From positions 150,617,849 through 150,681,848 of the forward strand of contig OY726560.1 of the NCBI GenBank assembly GCA_963383645.1: 64,000 bases of DNA, written 5' to 3'. Every line of letters begins with the position of its first letter. Position 1 is the stretch's first letter. Both the position numbers and the translations under genes were made by a program. The notes under the pieces were generated by a model. The model saw nothing but the letters and a program-made list of their open reading frames with translations. It did no database searches and was not told the origin of the DNA. Source of the DNA: Muscardinus avellanarius. Its lineage: Eukaryota > Chordata > Mammalia > Rodentia > Gliridae. This document shows positions 30,458 to 40,049 of this stretch, piece by piece.

Positions 30458-30621
30458 AGGGGCTGGCTGAATGTCCCGCCCTCCCGGGGGCACCCAGACC
30501 TGGAGCCCTGGGGCAGCATCCCTGCTGGTCCTGGGCTGGGGAGATGGGCTCGCACACTCTCCTGGTTAGGTGGCGCACCGAGGCACCTGATGCTGGGGGC
30601 CTGGGTGACGTCCTAGGCCAT
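30458..30621 (+). repeat. 164-bp duplicated segment, copy B (source)
   Basis: About 98% identical to 27413-27577. Both flanks are ordinary unique DNA. Contains tgacgtcc, a near-consensus CRE, which copy A lacks because of a 1-bp difference. Confidence 0.88.
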
Positions 30622-31030
30622 CAACGCCCCAGGCTAGGGAAGGGCAGAAACTGTGAGAACATTCCATGCAAATACGATGTATTTAATAAGAGCAATGGAA
30701 AATGGCAAACCTGGCTTAGGAAAGGGAATGTGCTCTTTCATGTAAAACAAACAAACAGAAAAATGTGACGGAGAGAAGCGTCCAACAAAATAAGATGACC
30801 CAGAGGCTGGATTTAAAAACTGGCACCGAGGGAAATCTCATTTCCACAGCCGATGACTCCTGCTTCAGCTATGTTCACGCCGGTGGAGCAAACCAAAATA
30901 GCTTCCTGAACGCGAGTGTGTACAGTCCGGAGGGCCGCGCCGGGCCGGCACTACACGGCCGAGGCTGGGGGCCGCGCCAGCCACCACGGCTGGCCTGCCC
31001 CTAGGGGCATCTGGAGAGGCCAGCGCGCAC
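30622..31030. promoter_or_regulatory. Candidate regulatory segment (octamer, MEF2-like sites, CpG cluster)
   Basis: Within about 30 bp are an octamer site (atgcaaat) and a MEF2-like tatttaata. CpG density rises at 30908-31030 (gagggccgcgccgggccggc). No SINEs for about 1.3 kb. Regulatory function is a guess from motif clustering; such motifs also occur by chance. Confidence 0.25.
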
Positions 31031-31424
31031 ATGTGCGAGTCTTAACCACTGCAGATGGGGACCCCAGCCCTGTTCCCTTTCTCCTGCTACCTCTGTTTGT
31101 TCTCCCTCCGGGAGGAATGTCTTTGTCCTGCCGTAGTTAATTGTAACCAGCTTTTGTTTAGATTGGGGTGCATGGAAACTGTTCAGAGTCCTCGAAGTGC
31201 GTTCACAAGTGGTGTTTTGTCACGAGGACCTGCTTTTCTTTTTCTTTTATCACACAAGTAAGAGAAGGATGTGTTTGACATGGAAAAAGTTCGAATTATA
31301 GAGCTGCATACAGGCACAGGATAGCTTGAGAGGCCGTGTTGCCCTTTCTGGCTGCTGCTGTGTGGTGGTGGTCTTTCTAGGATGGTCTCTCCTCCCTCCT
31401 TCCCTTCCTTCTTCCGTCCTTCCT
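31031..31424. other. Unique DNA ending in (CCTT)n
   Basis: Unassigned, with a short ccttccttcc tract at 31391-31428. Confidence 0.4.
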
Positions 31425-31597
31425 TCCATGGTACCCAGGGGTGTTCTACCTCTGAGCCATGCCCCTAGCCCTATTTTATTTTTTATTTTGAAACAGGTTT
31501 CACTGAATTACCCTGTTGTGTTGGCCTAGAACCTGTGATCTTTCTGTCTCAGCCTCCCAAGTACCGGGATTACAGGCATGTGCCACCACCCCTGATT
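31425..31597 (-). mobile_element. B1-dID SINE, R arm shortened
   Basis: Starts at tccatggtacccaggggtg. The L arm ends ccaccacccctgat. Confidence 0.85.
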
Positions 31598-31626
31598 TCT
31601 AGTCCGCTTTCTAAATATTAATTATA

Positions 31627-31865
31627 GCCGGGCATGGGGTGCACACCCGTAATCCCAGTACTTGGGAGGCTGAGATAAGAGGATCATAGGTTCGAGGACA
31701 GCCTCAGCAAATAGTGAGACTTTTAGCAACCTAGTGAGACCTTGTTTCCAAAGAAATTAAAAAATTTTTAAATTTTAAAATTTAAAATTAAAAAAAAAAT
31801 TTAAAAAGGCTAGGAGTGTAGCTTGAAGGTAGAATGCCCCTGGGTTAAATCTCAGTACCACATGC
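31627..31865 (+). mobile_element. B1-dID SINE with expanded AT linker
   Basis: L arm (31627-31755), about 50 bp of A/T palindromic linker, then R arm. The linker growth shows how these elements seed AT microsatellites. Confidence 0.88.
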
Positions 31866-31939
31866 ACACACATAAACAAATCCTATTTGTAAACACATGC
31901 ATGTAGGTATATATACATACAATTACCTTTCATTAATTA

Positions 31940-32125
31940 TTTTTTGCATACTAGGAACTAAACACAGGGGTGTTCTACTTCTGAGCTATACCCCCAGCCC
32001 TATTTTATTTTTTTATTATGAAACATGGTCTCACTAAGTCGCCTAGGCTGACCTTCGACCGGCAATCCTCCTATCTCTTCCTCTCAAGTACTGGGGTTAA
32101 GGCGTGCACCACCACACCTGGCCTA
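31940..32125 (-). mobile_element. B1-dID SINE, class A, diverged
   Basis: R arm with aactaaacacaggggtg; L arm with a shortened middle. Confidence 0.87.
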
Positions 32126-32211
32126 GTTGTCTTTATTTCTAATATAGGCGTAGGGCCATGATGTGTGTGTTGATGCACAACTTGCTCTTTTCACTTGCAC
32201 ATGCGGGACTC
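32126..32211 (-). mobile_element. Ancient L1 3'-end fragment, part 1
   Basis: caacttgctcttttcacttg resembles the minus-strand L1 3' end (ttgctttttcact). It likely continues at 32624. Confidence 0.45.
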
Positions 32212-32360
32212 TGACCAGTGTGGTGGCGCACGCCTGCAGGATCGCAGGTTCGAGACCAACCACAGCAACTTAGTGAGGCCTTGCTTCAAAGTAAAAAATA
32301 AAAAGAGCTGGAGGCATAGCTCAGAGGCAGAATGCCTTAGGGTTCAGACCCATGTACCCC
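32212..32360 (+). mobile_element. B1-dID SINE, internally deleted
   Basis: The L arm jumps from ggcgcacgcctg to caggatcgcagg, losing the aatcccagtacttggg segment. The R arm is intact. Confidence 0.85.
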
Positions 32361-32418
32361 ACGCTCCCCCAACAAAGTCTGGAGCTCTGTAGGGTCACCC
32401 GCATGTGTATGACTTTTT

Positions 32419-32611
32419 TCTTTTTTTTTTTGGTGGTACTGGGGTTCCTGGAAACCTTCTACCTCCGGGCTACACTCCCAGACCTATTTTATACTTTTTA
32501 TTTGGAAACAGGGTCTCTTAAGCCAGCACGGCTGGCTTCGAACCTGCGCGATCCTCCTGTCTCCGCCTCCCAGGCGCGGGGATGACAAGCGTGCCCACCG
32601 CGCCTGGCTGC
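32419..32611 (-). mobile_element. B1-dID SINE, class C, with 12-bp TSD
   Basis: gtatgacttttt at 32407-32418 and 32612-32623. Palindrome ttaagccagcacggctggctt. Confidence 0.92.
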
Positions 32612-32623
32612 GTATGACTTTTT

Positions 32624-32735
32624 AAATGCTGCAGAGCATTCAGTAATGTGAATTTGTTTATACTTTATTGAGCTGTTTCTTTACTCTTTGCTATTCAGTA
32701 AAGTAATGATGGTGTCAGATTGTGCGTACATCTAG
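32624..32735 (-). mobile_element. Ancient L1 3'-end fragment, part 2
   Basis: aaatgctgcagagcattcag, then actttattgagctgttt and actctttgctattcag, fit the same minus-strand L1 region that part 1 leads into. Confidence 0.5.
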
Positions 32736-32840
32736 TAGAAACGGGTGACTGGCTGGGCCAGGGCTTGGCACATGCAGCCCTCCCGACCAGCTCACCCTCC
32801 CAGTGTTTTCCTGTGACCCATGAACCAAGAATGCTGCTTC

Positions 32841-33043
32841 TTTTTTTTTTTTTTTTGGTGGTACTGGGGCTTTCTACCTCCGGGCTATACTTCCAGACCT
32901 TTTTTTATATTTATTTGGAAACAGGGTCTCACTAAGTTGCTGAAAGCCTCAGTAAGTAGCTGAGGCTGGCTTCGAACCCGTGCGATCCTCCTGTCTCAGC
33001 CTCCCAAGCGCGGGGATTACAAACGTGCGCCACCACGCCTGGC
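32841..33043 (-). mobile_element. B1-dID SINE, class B, with 9-bp TSD
   Basis: tgctgcttc at 32832-32840 and 33044-33052. L arm with the undeleted middle. The R arm is shortened (ctggggctttctacctccgg). Confidence 0.9.
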
Positions 33044-33169
33044 TGCTGCTTCATTTTTAAATTTGAAAAAAAAAAAAAAAACCCAAAAGATAAATAGTTC
33101 CTTATACGTGAAAGTTCTATGAACTTCAGAATTCAGCGTCGTAAGTGAAGTTCTGCTAAGACAGAGCTG

Positions 33170-33260
33170 TTCTTGTCGAGCTGCGGTCCACGGACCATAT
33201 GGCCCCCCTAAAAGATTTGCCATCTGGCCTGTCGGAAAAAACACTTTGTTGACCCCTGAC
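33170..33260 (+). mobile_element. Ancient hAT-type DNA transposon fragment
   Basis: gaccatatggccc, then agatttgccatctggcc, gaaaaaacactttgttgacc and a terminal cctg resemble the end of a common eutherian non-autonomous DNA transposon. Exact family uncertain. Confidence 0.5.
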
Positions 33261-33264
33261 CCAG

Positions 33265-33362
33265 GACAAGTTACTAATCTCTACATGTCTCGGTCTTCTT
33301 TTCTGTAAAGTCAAAACAAGATTGCCTATTTTGTAGGGTTTGGTGATTTAATCCATCTCTCA
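33265..33362 (-). mobile_element. MIR fragment
   Basis: gtctcggtcttcttttctgt, then aaagtcaaaacaagattgcc and ggtttggtgatttaatc, follow the reverse MIR order. Confidence 0.65.
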
Positions 33363-33375
33363 AATCAAGATCATA

Positions 33376-33572
33376 TGGAGAGTATGGTGGTGCACATTTT
33401 TAATCTTAATACTTGGGAGGCCGAGACCGTAGGATTGCAGGTTTGCCGCCAGCCTCAGCAAGTCGTGAGACTCTCATTAACCTAGCGGGACCCTGTTTCA
33501 AAATAAAAATAAAATTGGGCTAGGGGTTTAGCTCAGAGGTAGAATGCCTCTGGGTTCAGTTACCAGTAACAC
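33376..33572 (+). mobile_element. B1-dID SINE, class A
   Basis: Full dimer with L-arm variant tcattaacctagcgggaccc and a CA-repeat tail (33568-33590). Confidence 0.9.
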
Positions 33573-33629
33573 ACACACACACACACACCATATGAAGACC
33601 ACACCAGATATATCACGTGTCAAACATAT

Positions 33630-33645
33630 GTTACATATATGTAAC
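33630..33645. repeat. Perfect 16-bp palindrome
   Basis: gttacatatatgtaac reads the same on both strands. The AT-rich flanks extend partial symmetry (catatgttac...gtaacacaca). Confidence 0.9.
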
Positions 33646-33711
33646 ACACATGTAATATATCCACATAGATACACAGCATGCAAAACTTTGAGCTTTTAAG
33701 ATGATTAATAG

Positions 33712-33904
33712 CCAGGCATGGTGGCGCACGCTTGTAATCCCCGCGCTTGGGAGGCAGAGACAGGAGGATCGTGCAGGTTCGAAGCCAGCCGCGCGCGCTG
33801 GCTTAGGAGACCCTGTTTCCAAATAAAAATGTAAAAATAGGTCTGGGAGTGTAGCCCGGAGATAGAAGGGCTTACAGGAACCCCAGTACCACCAAAAAAA
33901 AAAA
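33712..33904 (+). mobile_element. B1-dID SINE, class C
   Basis: Perfect palindrome aagccagc cgcgcgc gctggctt. R arm gtagcccggagatagaaggg. No clear TSD by eye. Confidence 0.93.
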
Positions 33905-33984
33905 GTTGCTTTATGAAGTTCAGCAGTTATTATTGTGTCACTATCACTATTACTGTCCCCACTCTTGGTGCACGTGTGTGAGCC

Positions 33985-34065
33985 CTGGAGGTGGCTTAAG
34001 GACGCACCAAATTGCCTTCCAGATTGGTGTCACTATTTATGCCCTCCGCCAGTGCAGGTGGGGGG
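33985..34065 (-). mobile_element. Ancient L1 fragment
   Basis: caaattgccttccagattgg, then tgtcactatttatgccc and ccgccagtg, fit the minus-strand L1 3' region (caaattgtcttccaaagtgg, then ccaccagcagtg). Confidence 0.55.
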
Positions 34066-34304
34066 CTGGGGGGATCTACTTTCCTGTGTTCTTGACAGCT
34101 CTGGACAGGGCATCATGCTCAGTTAAGGAAGCTGAGTCACAGAAGAGTCGGGTCCTGATGCTTGTCAGGCTCTTCCAAGCCAGAGGCCCCCCTTTAAGGG
34201 CTGTGCCAGACCTTGGGGTAGACCTCCTAAAGGCTGACTCCAAGCAGAACTTGCTCCTCATTAGTGGCGGGAGGGTGCCTCTGTGCTCTGCCTTTGACTT
34301 GTAA

Positions 34305-34400
34305 TTTTCATTTGACAGATGAAGGAATTGAGGGGCTCAGAGAAATTTAGCTTGCTTGAGGTCTGGACCTAATGCAGGAGTGGGCTTTGAACCCAGTTTT
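34305..34400 (+). mobile_element. MIR SINE
   Basis: tcatttgacagatgaaggaa, then gggctcagagaaatttagc, gaggtctggacctaatgc and gggctttgaacccag, are a well-ordered MIR match. Confidence 0.8.
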
Positions 34401-34431
34401 TGGGCCCTCATATGACCTTTAAAACATTATT

Positions 34432-34474
34432 TTGGTATTAGGGGTTGAATCCAGGGCATTCTACCTCCAAGCTA

Positions 34475-34507
<33 letters not shown>

Positions 34508-34864
34508 ATTTGCTGTAGGGATTGAATCCATGGGCATTCTACCTCCAGGCTACACCTCCATCCTTATTTTATTCTTTATTTTGAAACAGGGTCTCACTAA
34601 ATTGTATTTAGGACCTCACAAGTAGCTGAGGCTTGCTATGGACCTGCGATCCTCCTGTCTAAGCCTCCCAACACTGGGATTACAAGTGCGTGCCACCACA
34701 TCTGTCTGTATTTTTTATTTATTTGGTACTGGGGATTGAGCCCAGGATCTTGCTAGGTTGATGAGAGTCTCACTAAGTTGCTGAGGCTGGCCTGGAACTT
34801 GTGATTCTGCTGTTTAAGCCTCTCAGGTACTGGGATTAAAGGCGTGTGTGTCACCACGCCCAGT
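34432..34864 (-). mobile_element. SINE cluster: R arm, dimer, dimer remnant
   Basis: An R arm (34432-34475) runs into (TCTG)n at 34476-34507. A diverged dimer follows (34508-34706). The last copy (34718-34864) lacks much of its R arm. Confidence 0.8.
34476..34510. repeat. (TCTG)n/(TCTA)n microsatellite
   Basis: Seven TCTG units then TCTA units, in a SINE linker position. Confidence 0.93.
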
Positions 34865-35049
34865 TCCCCAAAATGCTTTCTACTCTACTCTCCCTACTTC
34901 CAGGAAAGTTTAAGGAGGTGTCAGACACACCTACAGTTCTTATTTTTCCAAGTCAACATCTTGATAAGTGAGTCAGAGCTACCCATAGAATTAGAAGTGA
35001 ATGCTCCGGGGGAACGGCTTATTCTCTTCTTCTGTTTAAAGAGAATTTG

Positions 35050-35176
35050 AGCCAGATGTGATGGTGCACACCTGTAATCCCAAAACTTGGGAAGCTGAGA
35101 CAGAATCATAGGATTGAGGACAGCCTCAGCAACTTAGTGAAACTCTCAGCAACCTAGCAAGACTCTATTTAAAAAA

Positions 35177-35216
<40 letters not shown>

Positions 35217-35285
35217 AAAGAAAAAGAAAAGGGCTAGGGATATAGCCTGGAGGTAGAGTGTCCCTGTTTTCAACAGTACCACAAA
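35050..35285 (+). mobile_element. B1-dID SINE with (GAAA)n linker
   Basis: L arm to gactctattt, then about 11 GAAA units at 35177-35230, then an R arm ending aacagtaccac. Confidence 0.9.
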
Positions 35286-36004
35286 TAGATAAATAAAATA
35301 GAATTTGGAATAGTATGTGTGGCTGTATTTTTCGTGTCCCCGTATTGTAGCCTCTGCTGCTCATTTGTGCTGAGAGCGATGTGGTTCTAAGGGGTCACCC
35401 TTCTTTGGGGAAAAACTGTCTATTCTTAGACCTCTCCAGCGCTCCTGCCAAGGGCCTGAGCAGCGGCACCTCTCCTGTCCCATCAGCACGTCTGCAAAAC
35501 ACGAAGTAAATTTACCCACACATTCCTGACCTGGGGCACCCAGGCAGACCGTTTCTGGTTTGGTGTGTGTGTTCAGTGACTAACATTTCGCACACACCTC
35601 TTTTTTTTTTTTCACATTGATGTTAATAAAAAACAAAACGCTGCTGGCCCCCAAACTGACTGACTTTAAAACCTGGACTCTTCATTTGCACAGACAGTAG
35701 TTCTCGTGAGGAATGTGAAACGTTTGACAGAATTTCCCGGAAGAGCACAGAGCCAGGGTTCCAAACCTGATGCAAACCACGTCAAGACAGCAGGCTATCT
35801 CAGGTAGGCGGCAGAAGCTCCTGTCTGCGGGCTGTGAGCGCATCAGGAGTTTAATTGTCATTAATTGTCATTATTTAAACATGGGAGTTTAAATAACCCC
35901 CATGTTATTTTCTTGCTATCTTATAGGGCAGTGATGTTAGATATCTAGGAGGAAAGAAAAAACAAACAAACAAAAAAAAACCTTCTGGTGGATACAGGCC
36001 TAAG
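35286..36004. other. Unique DNA with a small hairpin
   Basis: No SINEs. An exact ttaattgtca tandem pair near 35852-35871 is followed by aacatggg...cccatgtt around a tttaaat core. No coding signal. Confidence 0.4.
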
Positions 36005-36211
36005 CAGTTTGTCAACCTTGACACCGTTGACATTTGGGACCGTGGGATTCTGTCATGGGGAGCAGATCTGTGCATAGTAGGATGTTTAGTAGCCCTTTCG
36101 GCCTTTACCCACTAGATGCTGGGAGCACCCCTATAGTTATGACAACCAAACATGACTCAATATTACCAAATGACCCCTGGGGGTCAGAATCGCCCTGGCC
36201 GAGAACCACTG
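36005..36211 (-). mobile_element. MER20 DNA transposon (hAT), near full length
   Basis: Matches my recollection of MER20 from end to end. The right end reads gagaaccactg (reverse of cagtggttctc), and the left end cagtttgtcaacc is the other terminal repeat. Internal gttgacatttgg, aggatgtttagtag and acccactagatgc agree. About 207 bp versus about 219 bp consensus. A eutherian-wide fossil. Confidence 0.82.
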
Positions 36212-36969
36212 GCTTGCATGTCGTAGGCAGTCTTGAATTTGCAGATGGCTGGGCTGTCTCATGCATCTCCGACCCTCAGCCTCCGGAGGGTGGGCACTTT
36301 GCTTTCTTCTTTTCATCACTGAGATATTGCTGCATCTGCACAGCTGTGCCAAGTGTGGCCCTGGCCTGGCGGAATGAGGTTAAGCGTGATCCCAGGGAGG
36401 CTGGTGCTGATGGGAGCAGCTGTGTGGGCAGCAGGGCTGTCCCGGAGATGACCAGTGCCTAGGGAGAGCACGGTGGAGGTGGTGAAGCCTGGTAGCCCCA
36501 GCCGCTGACCCTGGGGAGGGCCGCAGCTCATGGGTCTTCCTCTGACCCTCTGCGCAGGCCTGCGATGGACAAGAGCTGCCCAGTTCTTTCCCCTTGGGGA
36601 CCTCAAGAGCAGAGGTGGAGAAGTTCCTGGGAGAGGCTCCCAGCTGGATCCCAGCGACCAGAGCTCAGCCCTTTCCCAGGGATGGGGGTAGGGAAGCTCT
36701 AGAAACGTCTGTCTCTGGGACATGTGGCTTCATTCGAGCCCTGGGTTCTGGATACAGTGGACTCAGCTGGCTGGGAAGGATACCGGTCCAGGTGTCTTGA
36801 GGCCGGGGTACGGTTTCAGTCCCACCCGGAGTGGCAGCGTAGCCGTGGGCAAATAATGTCCCTTTACGTCCTTGAGTTTCCCATAAAGCCACCTTCCAAC
36901 TAGAACATCCCACCGTTTTCTCTCTGTCTCTCTCATTTATTTATTTATTCATATATTTATTTCTTTCTT
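36212..36969. other. Unique DNA with a probable MIR
   Basis: GC-rich, SINE-free. A MIR-like segment lies around 36810-36890 (gtgggcaaataatgtccctt, then gagtttcccataaagcc). No exon recognised. Confidence 0.4.
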
Positions 36970-37015
36970 GTGTGTGGTGCTGGGGATTGAACCCAGGGGC
37001 ATTATACCTCTGAGC
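36970..37015 (-). mobile_element. R arm fragment
   Basis: tgtgtggtgctggggattga to tatacctctgagctc, then unrelated sequence. Confidence 0.8.
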
Positions 37016-37488
37016 TCCTGGGCCCTGCCAGACCTGAGGAGATGCAGGACAAGCCTACCCACCCCCCTTTATTTATTTTAAAGTTTCCCTTTTATTTTTA
37101 AGCCAGAAGCTTGGACTCCCTAATGCAGCTGCCCTGTATTACGTGCCCGTTGACTGAGTCCAAGCCCCGCACGGGCCTGTTCCCTGACGTGCTGGCAGAG
37201 GCTGGGCCAGCAGCCCGGGCCCCGTCCCTGAACACCCTCGGCTCGTTTGGAGGTCACAGCTTGCCATAAACATGGTGTGAGTGGCCAGCTCCGTTCTCTC
37301 TATGACTCCGGGCAGCCCCACCCGGCCAGGGATGGATGAGGCCCGAGAGTGAACTCCCTGCGAGTGATGACAGTATTCTGGAAAAATGCAGCGTCTCCCA
37401 GGGAGGCTTGTGCAGCCAGGCCTGGGGAGGGGCCTGGGGTGGCAAGCACTTAACTCCCAAGGCTCTTTGCCTCAGAGGTATGCCTGTA

Positions 37489-37490
<2 letters not shown>
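37016..37490. other. Unique DNA, no feature seen
   Basis: GC-rich. Frames of 60-105 codons overlap on both strands without motifs. Confidence 0.4.
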
Positions 37491-37527
<37 letters not shown>

Positions 37528-37575
37528 ACGTGCACACATGTATGGGTGTGCATGTATGTGTCTGTGCACATGTGC
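37491..37575. repeat. (TG)n microsatellite, imperfect at right
   Basis: About 17 TG units followed by degenerate tgtg/cacg alternation. Confidence 0.92.
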
Positions 37576-37579
37576 GTGG

Positions 37580-37733
37580 ACCTCCCAGCCCTATTTTATT
37601 CTTATTTTTGAAACAGGGTCTCACTTAGTTGCTGAGGGCCTCACTAAGTTGCTGAAACTGGCCTGGAACCTGTGATCTTCCTACCTTGGCCTCCCAAGTA
37701 CTAGGATTGCAAGCGCGTGCCACCACACCCGCT
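37580..37733 (-). mobile_element. B1-dID SINE missing its R-arm body
   Basis: Starts at the end of the R arm (cctcccagccctatttta), then a full L arm. The TG repeat occupies the place of the rest. Confidence 0.85.
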
Positions 37734-38065
37734 GGTGCATGCTTTTCCAGGAGACAGATCTTCACATACTCAGGTGAACCCTTTTTGAGCATTGCCCTGG
37801 GAAAAGGAGATAGTACAGAGAGCTGTGACACTTGGTCAGCAACCTGATGCTGAAGTCAACGGGGCTGAGGAGTCTCCTCTGAATCTTGCCCTTAAGCCAA
37901 ACCAAACTACAGGGGTAGAGGGTGAGCCAGGCGTGGGGCCTGTGAGTCGGTGGCTTCCCCTGGACGAATGTTCTGTAATTCCAAGTGCCTTTGAGAAATG
38001 CCTTTACAACCATCCAGTGCTGGTGTTGAAAGAGTCCTGAAAGGTCGTCGTGACCAACTAGCCGG
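37734..38065. other. Unique DNA, no feature seen
   Basis: Unassigned sequence between SINEs. Confidence 0.4.
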
Positions 38066-38270
38066 TGTGTGTGTGGGGGCACTGGGGATCGAACCCAGGG
38101 GCATTCTCTGAGCCACACCCCCCACCCGATTTTATTTTTATTTTGAAACAGGGTCTCACTAGGCCAATGAGAGGCTCACTGTTTGCCAAGGCTGGCCATG
38201 AACCTGCCATCCTCCTGTCTCAGCCTCCCATGTACTGGGATTATAAGTGTCACCACCATGCCTGGCTTAA
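38066..38270 (-). mobile_element. B1-dID SINE, class A
   Basis: tgtgtgggggcactggggat to ccaccatgcctggct. A few bases are lost in the R arm. Confidence 0.9.
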
Positions 38271-38357
38271 GTAGCCCATTTTAAAGGAATAGGAGACTGA
38301 GGGCCTGGGAAGACCATGACTCACCTCAAGATGGCACGGCTACAACTCGAATCCTGT

Positions 38358-38587
38358 CTTTTTTTGAGGGGAGGTGCTGGGGAATGAACCCAAGGATATT
38401 CTTCTACCTCTGAGCTAAATCCCTAGCCTTTTTATTTACTTACTTATTTATTTATTTTTGTTTTGAGATAGGGCCTCACTAGTTTGATGAGAGTCTCATT
38501 ACTTTCTGAGTCTGTCTTTGAACCTGTGATCCTTCTGTCTCAGCCTTCCAAGTTCTGGGATTGCAGGCATGTGCCACCATGCCCGGT
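38358..38587 (-). mobile_element. B1-dID SINE with (TTTA)n linker
   Basis: R arm, ttatttacttacttattta linker expansion, diverged L arm. Confidence 0.87.
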
Positions 38588-39140
38588 TGCCTTTTTCTAT
38601 AAATTCCAGTTACAGCCCCCTGAGGTCTCCTGGAGTTCTCTGGGGACGGGTGAAAGTCATTTCTAATTTCTCTAATGGATACTCAAGTCAGTATTCTCTA
38701 CCTGGTAGGCTGGCTATATTTTCCAGATGGCCTTAGGAGATACTAAGGCAGTGATTCTGAACTGGCAAAGAGAATGTCCTTTTCCCAAATCTGATATAAC
38801 TCCCCTTGGAACATGATCCAAAGTTGGAACATGGTCCAAAGAGGGCATCATTACAGGTGTGTCACACCTCAAGTGTGTTGCTCTGGGTGACCACAAGCCC
38901 TGATGTTGACCACGCCCACCGACGATGGCCACGCCCACTGGTGGAGGGGCTGCTGGAGCTCAGGCAGGTCTCAAGGTACAGTCACATCCTGGCCACAGTG
39001 AGGATGGGCTCAGATGGTCCAAGAACATGCTCTGCAGTCCTTGCTTAGAGTATTGCCTTCACTGTGTTATTTTTCCCATTTAATTAAGATATTTATTTAC
39101 CATATTATTGACCTTTTAAGAATACTACGGTTCTGTGTGT
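38588..39140. other. Unique DNA with an 18-bp tandem pair
   Basis: ttggaacatgatccaaag and ttggaacatggtccaaag are adjacent at 38806-38823 and 38824-38841. Two ccacgccca (GC/KLF-type) boxes lie near 38909-38938. Nothing coding. Confidence 0.4.
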
Positions 39141-39144
39141 ATGC

Positions 39145-39364
39145 CTTGTGTGTGTGGGGGGGGGGCAGGGGTTACTGGGGATTGAACCCAGGGGCATTCT
39201 ACCTCTGAGCTACACCCCCGCCCTATTTTCTTTTTTACTTTGAAACCGGGTCTCACTAAGTTGCTGAAAGCCCTGCTAAGTTGCTGAGGTTGGCCTTGAA
39301 CCTGCGAACTCTCTGTCTCGGCTTTCCAAGGACTAGGATTACAGGTGTGCGCCACCATGCCCAG
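39145..39364 (-). mobile_element. B1-dID SINE, class A, full length
   Basis: A run of about ten G residues, then gttactggggattgaaccc to gccaccatgcccag. Confidence 0.9.
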
Positions 39365-39622
39365 AAGTTCCACGTGTTTTCACGGATACGTACAGTCAGG
39401 TAACAACTGCCACCGTCAGGAGCACATTGCCCCCACCTCGGTTCCCGCAGACCCCTTTGTTGACACTTCCCACCCTGACCCCAGCCCTGGCCACCGCTGG
39501 CCCACGCTCTGCCACCTCATGTCTTGTTACCAGAGCGTCATGGGGTGGACCCCACGGACGGCCGTCGAGTCTGGCTGCTTTCCCGCAGCGCCGTGCTGTG
39601 TGTGTGGCTCCTTCTGGGTTCT

Positions 39623-39824
39623 TTCTTTTCTTTTTTCTTCTTTTTTTTTGGTGGTACTGGGGTTCCTGGAAGTCCTTCTACCTCCGGGCTACACTCCCAG
39701 ACCTATTTTTATTTTTATTTGGAAACAGGGTCTCTTAAGACGGCGCGGCTGGCTTCGAGCCTGCGTAATCCTCCTTTCTCCGCCTCCCAAGCGCGGGGAT
39801 TACAAGCGTGCGCCACCACGCCCA
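39623..39824 (-). mobile_element. B1-dID SINE, class C, with 16-bp TSD
   Basis: gctccttctgggttct at 39607-39622 and 39825-39840, exact. The class C hairpin is slightly decayed (ttaagacggcgcggctggctt). Confidence 0.95.
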
Positions 39825-40013
39825 GCTCCTTCTGGGTTCTGAGCGGGGTCCGTGGTCCTTCATCCATTCCGCACTTGGAAGGCATTTCGGTCGTTTCTAG
39901 CCTTGGGTGAGTATGATGGAAGGCACTGTAAACATTCACAAGCTTTTTGTGTGAACATAAGTTGCTACTTGGATGAATACCTACAAATGGGATCCCCCAT
40001 TCATAGGGGGGAT

Positions 40014-40049
40014 AAATAAAATAAATAAATAAATAAATAAATAAATAAC
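40014..40049. repeat. (AAAT)n microsatellite
   Basis: Eight AAAT units inside the L1 fossil. Confidence 0.93.
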
